Assembly (NCBI GenBank): GCA_021502835.1
Contig: JAKFGP010000067.1
Span: 173,601-237,600, forward strand
DNA: 64,000 nt
Direction: 5' to 3'
Source of the DNA: Streptomyces thinghirensis
Lineage (GTDB): Bacteria; Actinomycetota; Actinomycetia; Streptomycetales; Streptomycetaceae
The first letter of the stretch is position 1. Each line of letters begins with the position of its first letter. The position numbers and the translations under genes are program-made. The notes beneath the pieces are model-generated. The model had not been told where the DNA came from, searched no databases, and was given only the letters and a program-made list of their open reading frames with translations. Shown here piece after piece: positions 9,320-16,873 of this stretch.

Positions 9320-9807
9320 CTTCCCGCCGACCGCCGAGGACCTGATCGCGCACTACGGGCTGGAGCCCATTCCCCGTGAGGGCGGTCTGTTCCGGCGCAC
9401 CTGGGCCGGGCCCGAGCGCCCGGACGGACGCCCGGCGGGCTCGGCCATCGTCGCCCTGCTGACCGCCCGACCGGGTGACTTCTCCGCCCTGCACCGCCTG
9501 CCCACCGACGAGGTCTGGCACTTCTACCTCGGCGATCCGCTGGAGCTGCTGCTCCTCGACCCCGGACGGCGGCGTGCGTACGGCCGTGCTGGGACCGGAC
9601 GTGCTGGGCGGGCAGCACGTGCAGTTCACCGTCCCCGCCGGGACCTGGATGGGCGGCCGGGTGGCGGCGGGCGGCGCGTGGTCGTTCTTCGGGTGCACGA
9701 TGGCGCCCGGGTTCACCTACGGGGACTACGAGCACGGCGACGCGGCCGGCCTCACGGCGCGCTATCCGGCGGCGGCCGGGCGGATCGTGGAACCGTGCCG
9801 CCCATGA
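9316..9807 (+). CDS. Cupin-domain protein (DUF985 family)
   Basis: A protein of about 163 residues with a single cupin barrel. It starts at a GTG overlapping the acyltransferase stop. After one missing base near 9333 the sequence runs DLIAHYGLEPIPREGGLF, typical of DUF985, and continues ALHRLPTDEVWHFYLGDPLELLLLDP and GGQHVQFTVPAGTWMGG, ending MAPGFTYGDYEHGD. The HRLPTDEVWHFY segment holds the His/Glu positions that bind metal or ligand in cupins. No specific substrate is known; relatives are mostly uncharacterised. It overlaps the SDR gene by ATGA, so the acylase, acyltransferase, cupin and SDR genes form one translationally coupled run. Confidence 0.82.
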
Positions 9808-10547
9808 ACCTGCTCGACGGTCAGGTGGCGCTCGTGACGGCGCGGGCGGCGGCATCGGACGGGGCGTCGCGCTGCGGTTCGCCGAGGAGGGCGCCGCGGT
9901 CGCGGTGCACTGCCGGTACGGCGGTCGAGGCGGCTCGGGACGTGGCCGCGTGGATCAGGGAGCGCGGCGGCCGGGCGGTGGTACTGCAGGCCGACCCTCA
10001 CCGACGAGGACGCCCGCGGCGCCGGGTGGAGGAGGCCGCCGACTGGGGCGGGGGACGGCTGACGGCGCTGGTCAACAACGCGGGCGTGCAGCCGCTGCGG
10101 GAGCTGGCCGGCATGACGGCCGCCGAGTGGCGGGCGGTGGTGGACACCAACCTCACTAGTGTCTTCGCGTGCACGCAGACCGCCGCCGGGATCATGCGCA
10201 CCCAGGACGACGGCGGCACGAGTCACCCACATCGCCTCCATCGAGGCGAACGCCCCCGCACCCGCCCACGCGCACTACAGCGCCTCCAGGGCGGCGGTCG
10301 GAGCACGCCCGTTCCGCCGCCTGGAGTACGGCCCGTGGGGAGTCAGGTCAACACCGTCTCGCCCGGCCCTCGTCGACCGGGACGGTCTCGCGGCGGCCTC
10401 GGCCGGACGGCGTACGGCGGTGGCGGGAGGCGGCGCCCACGGGACGGCTGGGCGGCCGGAGGCACGTGGGTGACGCGGTGCGTGTTCTCCGCGTCACGGC
10501 TGGCGTCCTGGGTCACCGGCCACGACCTCGTGGTGGACGGCGGGTGA
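9804..10547 (+). CDS. SDR-family oxidoreductase (frameshifted)
   Basis: This is a short-chain dehydrogenase/reductase of about 248 residues. The start MNLLDGQVALVT overlaps the cupin stop. The glycine-rich NAD(P) motif (VTGAGGGIG-like) is interrupted by an indel at about 9845, but LTALVNNAGVQPLRELAGMT contains the NNAG motif, VVDTNLTSVFACTQTAAGIM the following helix, and the YxxxK region is seen as HYSAS near 10277, with a frame change soon after. SQVNTVSPGP and the end YVTGHDLVVDGG-type tail are normal. Substrate is unknown. As the last gene of a tightly overlapping run that begins at the iron box, it may be co-expressed under iron starvation. Confidence 0.8.
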   Translation: MNLLDGQVALVTARAAASDGASRCGSPRRAPRSRCTAGTAVEAARDVAAWIRERGGRAVVLQADPHRRGRPRRRVEEAADWGGGRLTALVNNAGVQPLRELAGMTAAEWRAVVDTNLTSVFACTQTAAGIMRTQDDGGTSHPHRLHRGERPRTRPRALQRLQGGGRSTPVPPPGVRPVGSQVNTVSPGPRRPGRSRGGLGRTAYGGGGRRRPRDGWAAGGTWVTRCVFSASRLASWVTGHDLVVDGG

Positions 10548-10664
10548 CGGCACGTCCGTCGTGGTGAGCGCCCCGCCCGTCATCCGGTGAGTCTTCGGTG
10601 AGCGGGCGGCGCCCGCGTCCGTACGTATCCCCGAGGCAGTGGGTCCCGACGACGGAGATGCGAC

Positions 10665-12858
10665 GTGAGGGTGGTGGCGGTACGCGCGCTGGAGCCCGGG
10701 GTGGCCGGAGACTTCGGGACCGGTGCTGCTGGGCACCCTGCTGGTCCTGCTCGTCCTCGGCGGCGCGGGACCGGCGTCCGCCCACGCCGCCCTCCGCGCC
10801 ACCGACCCCGAGGACGGCAGCGTCCTGCAGCGCGCCCCCCGCCACGTCACCCTGACCTTCACCGAGTCCGTCGGCCTGCGCGACGACCCCTTCCGCGTCC
10901 TCGACCCCGGCGGGCGCACCGGCGTGCACGCGGGGAGGCCGGGCGCGCGGACGGCCGTGCCGACACGGCGCGCGTGGCGCTGACGGGCCGGCTCGGCGAG
11001 GGCACGTGCACGTGGCCTGGCGGGGTGGTGTCGGCCGACAGCCACCCCGTCTCCGGCGCCTTCACCTCTCGGTCGGCAAGCCCTCCGCGACGACCGCGTC
11101 CGTGGACCCCGCCCCACCGAGGACCCGCTGACCGCCGCCCTCCACAAGATCGCCCGCTATCTCGCCCACCTCGCCGCGCCCTGCTCATCGGCACGGCCGC
11201 CTTCGTCGCCCTGTGCCGCCCGGCGGACCCGGCCCCGGCGCCCGGCCACTGGTGGCGGAGGCTGGTGAACTTCACCCGGCGGCTCGACCGTCGCCCTGCT
11301 GGTGCTGCGCGCCCCGTACGAGGCGGGTACGGGGCCGGCGGCGGCCCTCGACGCCGACGCGCTCGGCGGCACCCTCACGACCCGCCCCCGGCGCGCTGCT
11401 GCTGGTCAGGCTGGCGCTGCTCATGCCGACCGGGCTCTTCCTCGTCCGCATGGCCGCGGCGGGCCGGTACCGGCACCGGGAGCGCGCCCCGCTCGCCGCC
11501 GCGGTGGGCGCCGCGCTGGCCGTCGGCCTGCCCCGACCTGGGCCGCCGCCGAGCACGCCGCCGCGGGATCCAGGTGCCGGTGGCGGTGACGTCGTCCGTG
11601 CTGCACCTGCTCGCCACGGCGGTCTGGCTCGGCGGCCTCGTCGCCCTGCTCGCCATCCTGCGCTCGTCCGCGGACGCCGCGACGGTCGCCCGCTTCTCCG
11701 GACCGCCTTCGCCTCCGCGACCGTCCTGGTCGTCACCGGCGTCTACCAGTCCTGGCGCGGCCTCGGCTCCTGGCCGGCGCTCACGGAGACGACGTACGGC
11801 AGGCTGCTGCTCGCCAAACTGGCGGGGTGGCCGTGCTGCTGGCCCGCGGCTGGCGGTCTCCACGGCGGTGGACGGGGCGGGGCTGTCGGTGGGGGCGGCC
11901 GGTTGCCGGTGCCGTCGGTACAACCGGCACAACCGGGGCAACCGGGGCAACCGGGGCGGTGGGTGCTGCCGGGGCCATCGGGGCCACCGGGGCGACCGGG
12001 GCGGTGGTGTGGCGGGCTCGTGGAGCGCGGTGGACGCGGAGACGGCCGTGCCGCGAGCGCGTACGTGAGCGGGTGCCGGAGCCGGTGGGCGGACCTCCGT
12101 CACGGGCGTCGGAGCGGTCCAGAGCCGATGGCGCCCGAGCGTGGGTCGTCCGAGCCGGAGTCGTCGGATCCTGGTCGATCCGAGCCGGGGGGCACCGGAT
12201 CCTGGGTCGTCCGAGCCGGGGGCACCGGATCCTGGGTCGTCCGAGCCGGGGGCACCGGATCCTGGGTCGTCCGAGCCGGGGACGTCCGAGCGGGAGCCGT
12301 CGGAGCGTGGGTCGTCCGAGCGGGAGCCGTCGGAGCGGGGGCCGTCCGAGTCGGAGCCGTCCGCCGTCGGGGACGCCCGGCGTCGCGGGCTGCGCCGGTC
12401 CGTTCTGGTCGAGGCCGTCGTCGCGGCCGTCGTCCTGTGGTCACGACCGTGCTCACCAGCACGGTGCCAGGCCGGGCGGCGGACGAGGCGGCACGGGCCG
12501 TACCGGCGGGCGGGGTGCTGCCCGCGTCCGTCACCACGATCCCTTCGACGTCGGCCCCTCCGGCCGGGGCACCGTCCAGATCACCCTGGACCCCGGTCGC
12601 ACCGGCGACAACGCGGTGCAGGCCGTCGTCTTCGGCCCCGACGGCAGCCTGGCCGCCATACCCGAACTGCGCCTCTCCTTCACCCTCCCCGACCAGGGGC
12701 GTCGGCCCGATCGACGCGGAACTCGGTCGACCGAGGCGGCTACTGGAGCGCCAACTCCCTCACCTCCCCTCCCGGCACCTGGACGATGAAGACGACGGTC
12801 CGCGTGTCGGAGATCGACCAGGTAGAGCGAGGCGAGGCGGATTCGGGTCGAGCGGTGA
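10665..12858 (+). CDS. Copper resistance protein CopC-CopD fusion with repetitive linker
   Basis: This is a YcnJ-like membrane protein for copper handling: an extracytoplasmic CopC domain joined to a CopD membrane domain. After a signal segment (LLGTLLVLLVLGGAGPASA) the mature CopC domain begins HAALRATDPEDGSVL, in which the first His would be a Cu(II) ligand. CopD helices include LLLVRLALLMPTGLFLVRMA, TSSVLHLLATAVWLGGLVAL and VLVVTGVYQSWRGLGSWPAL. Next comes a collagen-like Gly-X-Y stretch (11917-12010) and an Asp/Ser/Glu/Pro tandem-repeat linker (12170-12290). A last helix (VEAVVAAVVL) and a beta domain (GRGTVQITLDPGRTGDNAVQ) follow, ending near RVER stop at 12858. Many indels are present; the start may instead be the GTG at 10723. 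Confidence 0.78.
11917..12010 (+). repeat. Collagen-like triplet repeat within the copper protein
   Basis: Nine-base units of the form GGx-ACx/GCC-ACx encode GTTGTTGATGATGAVGAA and then GAIGATGATGAV: Gly at every third residue with Thr, Ala, Ile or Val between. The codon-level regularity shows recent slippage expansion. It sits just after the CopD helices and would lie in a loop or linker. Confidence 0.75.
12170..12290 (+). repeat. 30-bp tandem repeat within the copper protein
   Basis: Three to four near-perfect copies of a 30-base unit built on GGCACCGGATCCTGGGTCGT and CCGAGCCGGG are present, followed by degenerate 15-base units (GTCCGAGCGGGAGCC type). Depending on frame it encodes GSSEPGAPDP or GGTGSWVVRA repeats. 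The acidic Pro/Ser-rich reading fits a disordered linker before the last membrane helix. Confidence 0.85.
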
Positions 12859-12997
12859 CGGTCAGGCGAAGAACAGACGATGCCGGAGGAGCACGACGCC
12901 CCCGCGCCGTACTCCCGTCCCCCCCGTAACACGGGCCCGCACCCCCGCCCTGCCTCGGACGCAGTACCCGTACTCCCGGTTCGCGCGGGCCGGCTGC

Positions 12998-13378
12998 CTA
13001 GGACCGGCCGCCCCCGACCGTCCACGCCCCCGCATCCGGCGCACCCCCAGCGCACAGACGCCGCAGACCGCGCCCCATACTCCGTTGACGAGGAACATCG
13101 GCAGGATGGTCTCCCGGTCGCGCGAGGGGCCTCCGCAACTCGCCCGTGAGGACGGGGCGACAGGACCCGCTGAGGACCATGGCGGCCAGCGCGTACGCCA
13201 CCCCGGCGGCCACCGGCGTCAACAACGGCTCGCGCACTCCCGGCTTGGAGCCCGACGGCCAGAATCCAGGCCAGGCTGATGCCGCTCGGGTGGTGAGCAG
13301 CAGCGGCGCGGAGCGGCCCAGCGGAGGGCGTCGGTCAGCCTGGTGACCGAGAACAGCGGCCGGATGAGGACGCGACGG
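12998..13378 (-). CDS. Hypothetical integral membrane protein (fragmented)
   Basis: The minus strand encodes, across two frame changes, a hydrophobic protein of roughly 125 residues: a start region near RLTDALRWA, then an ISLAWILAVGLQAGSA-type helix, EPLLTPVAAGVAYALAAMVLSGS and [31 protein letters not shown]. Hydrophobic helices with charged ends point to an inner-membrane protein of three or four helices. I do not recognise the family. It converges on the copper gene. The start is not resolved and the annotated 5' end is a guess. Confidence 0.45.
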   Translation of the reverse strand, partial: PSRPHPAAVLGHQADRRPPLGRSAPLLLTTRAASAWPGFWPSGSKPGVREPLLTPVAAGVAYALAAMVLSGSCRPVLTGELRRPLARPGDHPADVPRQRSMGRGLRRLCAGGAPDAGAWTVGGGRS

Positions 13379-13707
13379 CGGTCAGTCAGCGCCCCATGCG
13401 CCGGTCCAGCGCGGCGCAGGCCTCTACCAGAGCGGGAGGCCGGGGCGGGCCGGTCTCACGCACCCCAGCGTCGGCGTCCACCACGCGGGGGCGTCGCCGG
13501 GGCGGAGCACTTTACGTACCCCGGGGTTGCGGCGCGGGGCGCCGGCTTGCGCCTGCGGGGTGCCGGCCCCGGTGGCCGGCGCCTGCCGTACCCCGGCGGT
13601 TGTGGCGCCCGGCGCCCGCCGCTACGCCCGTAGTTGCGGGTGGGCGCCGGGCGGTTCCGCCGCGTGGGGGACGGCGCACGGCGCGGGGTGGCCTGCCTAC
13701 GCTGGCG
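13379..13707. repeat. GC-rich intergenic region with short inverted repeats
   Basis: No gene is recognisable. From about 13517 to 13665 the sequence is built from repeated and inverted CGGGGCGCCGGC, GCGCCTGC, GTACCCCGG and GCGCCCGGCGCCC blocks that can fold into hairpins. A possible minus-strand C-terminal fragment (ALVEACAALDRRMGR, stop at about 13386) is seen but cannot be assigned. Confidence 0.5.
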
Positions 13708-14046
13708 GCATGGTTCTCCGCGCCCCCTGGACGTCCGGGTGAGCACCGGCGGGCGACCGGCGACCGCTGCCCGCCGAGGTGGACCTGGTCGCGCGTACCG
13801 CATCGTCCAGAGTCGCGTCCAACGTCACCCGTCACGCCCACGCCACCGCGTCGACGTCCGCACCGAGCAGGGGCCGCGCACGTCACGGTCGAGGTCACCG
13901 GACAACGGGCGCGGGCCCGCCCCCGTGGGCGCCGGGTCCGGCAGCGGCATCGCGGGGATGCGCGAACGGGCCTGGGCCGCCACGCCTGGTGGCTCCCGGC
14001 CCCGCTCGCCAAACGGCTGCCGAGGGTGACGCTGGAGGCCACCCGG
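13708..14046 (+). pseudogene. Sensor histidine kinase remnant (ATPase domain only)
   Basis: This is the C-terminal catalytic part of a NarL-type (HisKA_3) sensor kinase with no dimerisation or sensor region upstream. Reading through frame changes gives PRPLDVRV, then AYRIVQ and SNVTRHAHATAS (N-box region), HVTVEVTDNGRGPAPVGAGS (G1 box) and GSGIAGMRERAWA (G2 box), ending near RVTLEATRA. No response-regulator gene follows; the next gene is on the opposite strand. The missing N-terminal two thirds cannot be explained by sequencing indels, so this looks like a true truncated relic left by recombination next to the HNH endonuclease. Confidence 0.6.
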
Positions 14047-14075
14047 GCCACGGAAGTGACCGGGGGACCGGGTGC

Positions 14076-14984
14076 TCAGGTGGTGGCGGTGTCCGGCGGC
14101 CGCGGGCTGCCGTGGAAGACGTTGGCGGCGTGCCAAGGCCCGATGGCCGGCGGCGATGGGCCGGACGGCCCGAAGCTGGGGCCCGGTCAAAGGCCGGCCC
14201 GGCGAGCGCGGTGGCGTGGTCGCGCGGGCGGCGGCGCTGTGTCCGACGAAGCGCTGCGAGACGAGCACCGGCTGCTCGTCCCCGACGCCGAGGACGCCCT
14301 TGTCGAAGAGCTTGTGGTGCAGCGAGCACAGGCACAGACCGTTGTCGACGTCGTCCGGACCGTCGAACGCCCACCAGCGCACGTGCGCGGCCTCCAACGC
14401 GGCCGGCACCGCCCCGGATCCGGCCGTCGTAGCCGCAGAACGCGCACCGCCAGTACTCGTACGCCGTCAGCACCAGTTCGCATCCGCCGGTCCCGTTGCC
14501 GGCGCATCGGCGACGACGGCGGCGACCGAGCCGCCTCCGTCGCGGAACCACCCGCCTGCAACTCGTCGTGGAGCGAGGGCGGGAAATGCTGGTCGAGCAG
14601 CACCCCTCGCCATCCGTCCGAGGAGAGCGACGGCGAGCGCCGCAACGGCGAGACCCGCAGCTCGGCGCCAGCCGCCCGGCGGCCTCGACGCCCACAACTC
14701 ACCCACGCGACTGCCGGGATGCTCCCCGGCCCGCGATCGGTGCGCACCGCCCACACCCCGTCACCGACCAGGTGGTGGAAGGGATATGCGGGCGTCGTGC
14801 CGTGCGGCGGACCGGGCCTCGGTCAGCAGTCGCGCCAGGTCCTCCTCCACCGCGCTGTAAAGCAGCTCCGCGCCGGCGTCCTGCTGGTACCGTGCAGAGC
14901 GCGACAGGAGGAGGGAGCGGCTTGCGCGGGGACGTGTCCCGCCCCGCTCCACTGCCCTCAACCGGCGCGCTCCAGTGAGTCCAT
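14076..14984 (-). CDS. Phosphorothioated-DNA-dependent HNH endonuclease (ScoMcrA-like, frameshifted)
   Basis: A type IV restriction enzyme: an N-terminal sulfur-binding domain reads phosphorothioate-modified DNA and a C-terminal HNH nuclease cuts nearby. With indels corrected, the N-terminus from ATG 14984 runs through a KPLLLL-type motif, ARYQQDAGAELLYSAVEEDL and then FHHLVGDGVWAVRTD. The nuclease half has YEYWRCAFCGYDGRI (first CxxC), LEAAHVRWWAFDGPDDVDNG and LCLCSLHHKLFDKG: the core HNH His is in AAHV, with a second Cys/His set after it. The end ANVFHGSPRP stops at 14076. At least seven frame changes occur. No dnd modification genes are visible here, so it would act as a stand-alone defence against modified foreign DNA. 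Confidence 0.8.
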
Positions 14985-15004
14985 GACGGGCGATCTAGCG
15001 CGCC

Positions 15005-15760
15005 TTACCGCCGAAACGCCGCGCGGGTGGAGGCGTCGGGGGGGGCGGCCCGATGCCGGCTACGAAGGACGCGGCCATGCACGCGGCCGGCGCGCGAGCG
15101 CGCGTCAGTGCGTGCCGTCCGGCGCGCTGTCTTCTCCCGCCACTCCCGGTCGATCGAGCGCATCAGGGCCGGGTACACGCCGAGGTACCGGAAGGGTTTG
15201 ATGGCGAGCATGCTGCGGGAGCCGGAGGCGGCCGTTGGGCTTTCACCTAGGGACGGCCAGCTGGGCGCGCGTAGCCGCCGCTCCCCGTCGGGACTGAGCC
15301 GATGTGCATCACCCCGTGCATGGTCTTGTTGGCGTACTCGTGGCCCACTCGTCGTGGGTTGGAAGACCGACGTGAAGGGCGCCGAGGCCGGGTGCGGATC
15401 CCCTGGGCCCCTCGCGGGCAGGTCGTCCGGCAGCCGGTCGCGCAACGTCGCCCACGCCCGGCCGCCGACGCCCTTCGAGTCCACGGCTTGTCCCAGCCGG
15501 CAGGCGCGCCACTTCCAGCGCACCGCGAAAAGGAAGCGGCCCACGGGTTAAGCCGCCGTCCGGGCCGTCCTTGCCGTCCGCCATGCCGCCGGACCAGATG
15601 GCGGCGTAGGTCGATCCGGGCCGCCCGGCGTCGGCAGCATCCACAGGTCCTCGAGCGAAGTCGCCGGCAGATGCTCGTGGATCCGCCAGGGCCGGGACGA
15701 TGTGGTCGATCGAGGGGCGCAGATCACTCTGGCCCCGCGGCTCCCTGTCCACGCGGACGG
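15005..15760 (-). CDS. DUF2867 domain protein (frameshifted)
   Basis: A soluble START-like protein of unknown function. Readable blocks are HEHLPATSLEDLWMLPTP near the N-terminus, LADGKDGPDGGLTRG, then FAVRWKLGALLGWDK-like residues (seen as FAVRWKWRACRLGQA with a shift), RLPDDLPARGP, and TMHGVMHIG-like text at 15300-15330. It finishes SMLAIKPFRYLGVYPALMRSIDREWR, which is the DUF2867 signature end, then a charged tail to a stop at 15005. Starts and internal joins are approximate. It is transcribed divergently from a TetR regulator 90 bases away, a common arrangement for this family, so the regulator probably controls it. Confidence 0.65.
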
Positions 15761-15847
15761 CCGTACTAGAGCGGTCGCGCCGCACCCGTCTATACGGCCC
15801 TGCATATTGGCCGGCCGGCTGCGGGAGATGTGAGGAGAGACACGGCG

Positions 15848-16396
15848 ATGGGCGCGATCCGTACGCCGCGGACAAGTGGATCGAGGAAGGGCTCCGGCTG
15901 CTCGCCGCCGGCGGGCCCCGAAGCCTCCGGGTCGAGGTCCCTCGCCCAGGCGCTTCGGCGTCAGCAAGGGCGGCTTCTACGGCTACCTGCAACCGCGCGC
16001 GGCCCTGCTGGAGGAGATGCTCGACACCTGGGAGGGCGGCGTCACCGAAGGGGTAATCGGGCGGATCGAGCGCGACGGGGGCGACGCCCGCGGCGGCTCG
16101 GGGTCTCTTCGGCTTCTGGGCTCGGGCGGGGAGCCGGTGACCGGCGCCGGGGTCGAACTCGCGATCCGCGAGCTTGGGGCCGGCGCGACGAAGCCGTCGC
16201 GCGCCGCCTCCGCCGGGCGGATAACCGCTGCGCTGGACTACCGCGCACCGAGCTGTACGGGGGCCTTCGCCCCGACGAGGACGACGTCGAGGCCCGTTGC
16301 CTGATCACCTTCTCGCCTGCCATCGGCGACCACCCTCTCATCGCGCCGACAACGGCCCGCGCAGCCGTGGAAGTCGCCTTGATTCAGGACGGTTAG
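15848..16396 (+). CDS. TetR/AcrR-family transcriptional regulator (frameshifted)
   Basis: A repressor of about 183 residues. The ATG follows GAGGAGA-type ribosome-binding bases at 15832-15840. The helix-turn-helix is clear once frames are joined: KWIEEGLRLLAAGGP, then VEVLAQALGVSKGGFYGY (recognition helix; GGFYGYL seen directly). The ligand domain contains RAALLEEMLDTWEGGVTEGV and ends VEVALIQDG with the TAG at 16394-16396. At least four indels occur, but the total span keeps the usual length. It is divergent from the DUF2867 gene, and the short shared promoter is its likely operator. The inducer is unknown. Confidence 0.82.
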   Translation: MGAIRTPRTSGSRKGSGCSPPAGPEASGSRSLAQALRRQQGRLLRLPATARGPAGGDARHLGGRRHRRGNRADRARRGRRPRRLGVSSASGLGRGAGDRRRGRTRDPRAWGRRDEAVARRLRRADNRCAGLPRTELYGGLRPDEDDVEARCLITFSPAIGDHPLIAPTTARAAVEVALIQDG

Positions 16397-16496
16397 ACAC
16401 GGGCATGCCGGGCCAGGCGCGCGTGCCCGCACACACCCGAGCCCTCCACCGACCAGAGGGGCCCCGCTGCCGTAGAAGGGTTCATCCTACGCCGAG

Positions 16497-16521
16497 GGCC
16501 CCGCCCGCAAGCGGTGGGGCC
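16497..16521 (-). terminator. Terminator after tRNA-Ser
   Basis: An inverted repeat GGCCCCGCCC-GCAA-GCGGTGGGGCC lies about 30 bases beyond the 3' end of the minus-strand tRNA-Ser gene. A strong GC stem with a small loop is typical of Streptomyces terminators, which often lack a U-tract. Confidence 0.65.
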
Positions 16522-16549
16522 GCTGACTTTGTGCTCGGTGAGGCACTGG

Positions 16550-16635
16550 CTGGAGATACGAATTCGAACTCGTTGGGGGTTGCCCCCAACACGCTTTCCA
16601 AGCGTGCGCTCCTAGGCCTCCTAGGCGAATCCTCC
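16550..16635 (-). tRNA. tRNA-Ser (anticodon GGA)
   Basis: The minus strand reads GGAGGATTCGCCTAG at the 5' end, the anticodon arm CACGCTTGGAAAGCGTG (anticodon GGA), a long variable arm TTGGGGGCAACCCCCAA typical of class II serine tRNAs, a T-loop GAGTTCGAAT and the 3' end TCTCCAGCCA. Small indels in the acceptor and D arms look like sequence errors. It lies just upstream of the SRP RNA gene, on the opposite strand. Confidence 0.9.
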
Positions 16636-16685
16636 GCAGAGAGCATTACATGATCGCCGGAGAGTGCTTTGGAGCTTCCGTTCTT

Positions 16686-16804
16686 GGGCCCCACATCCGG
16701 GTACCGTGCGGCCCAGCCCTCAATGCGGCGCTATCTGACTGAACTCTCCCCCAGGGCCGAAGGCAGCAAGGGTAGGTCGGCTCTGGCGGGTGCGTGGGGG
16801 GCGC
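16686..16804 (+). ncRNA. ffs: Small signal recognition particle RNA (4.5S-type)
   Basis: This is the RNA core of the bacterial SRP, which with Ffh targets membrane proteins. The universally conserved tip is seen at 16752-16774 (CAGGGCCGAAGGCAGCAAGG, matching the GGAA/GCAGC internal loops bound by Ffh). GCCCCAC near 16688 pairs with GTGGGGGGC near 16794-16802 to close the hairpin, and the second arm GGCTCTGGCGGGTGCG pairs back. Its position between tRNA-Ser and dnaX is the usual place in Streptomyces and in many Gram-positives. Ends are estimated from pairing. Confidence 0.85.
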
Positions 16805-16873
16805 CTGCGTTCACGGGGCGGGTCCGGTTTCCCGGGGCGGGCCGGTTGTCGGTGGGCGCCTATAACCTCGTAT

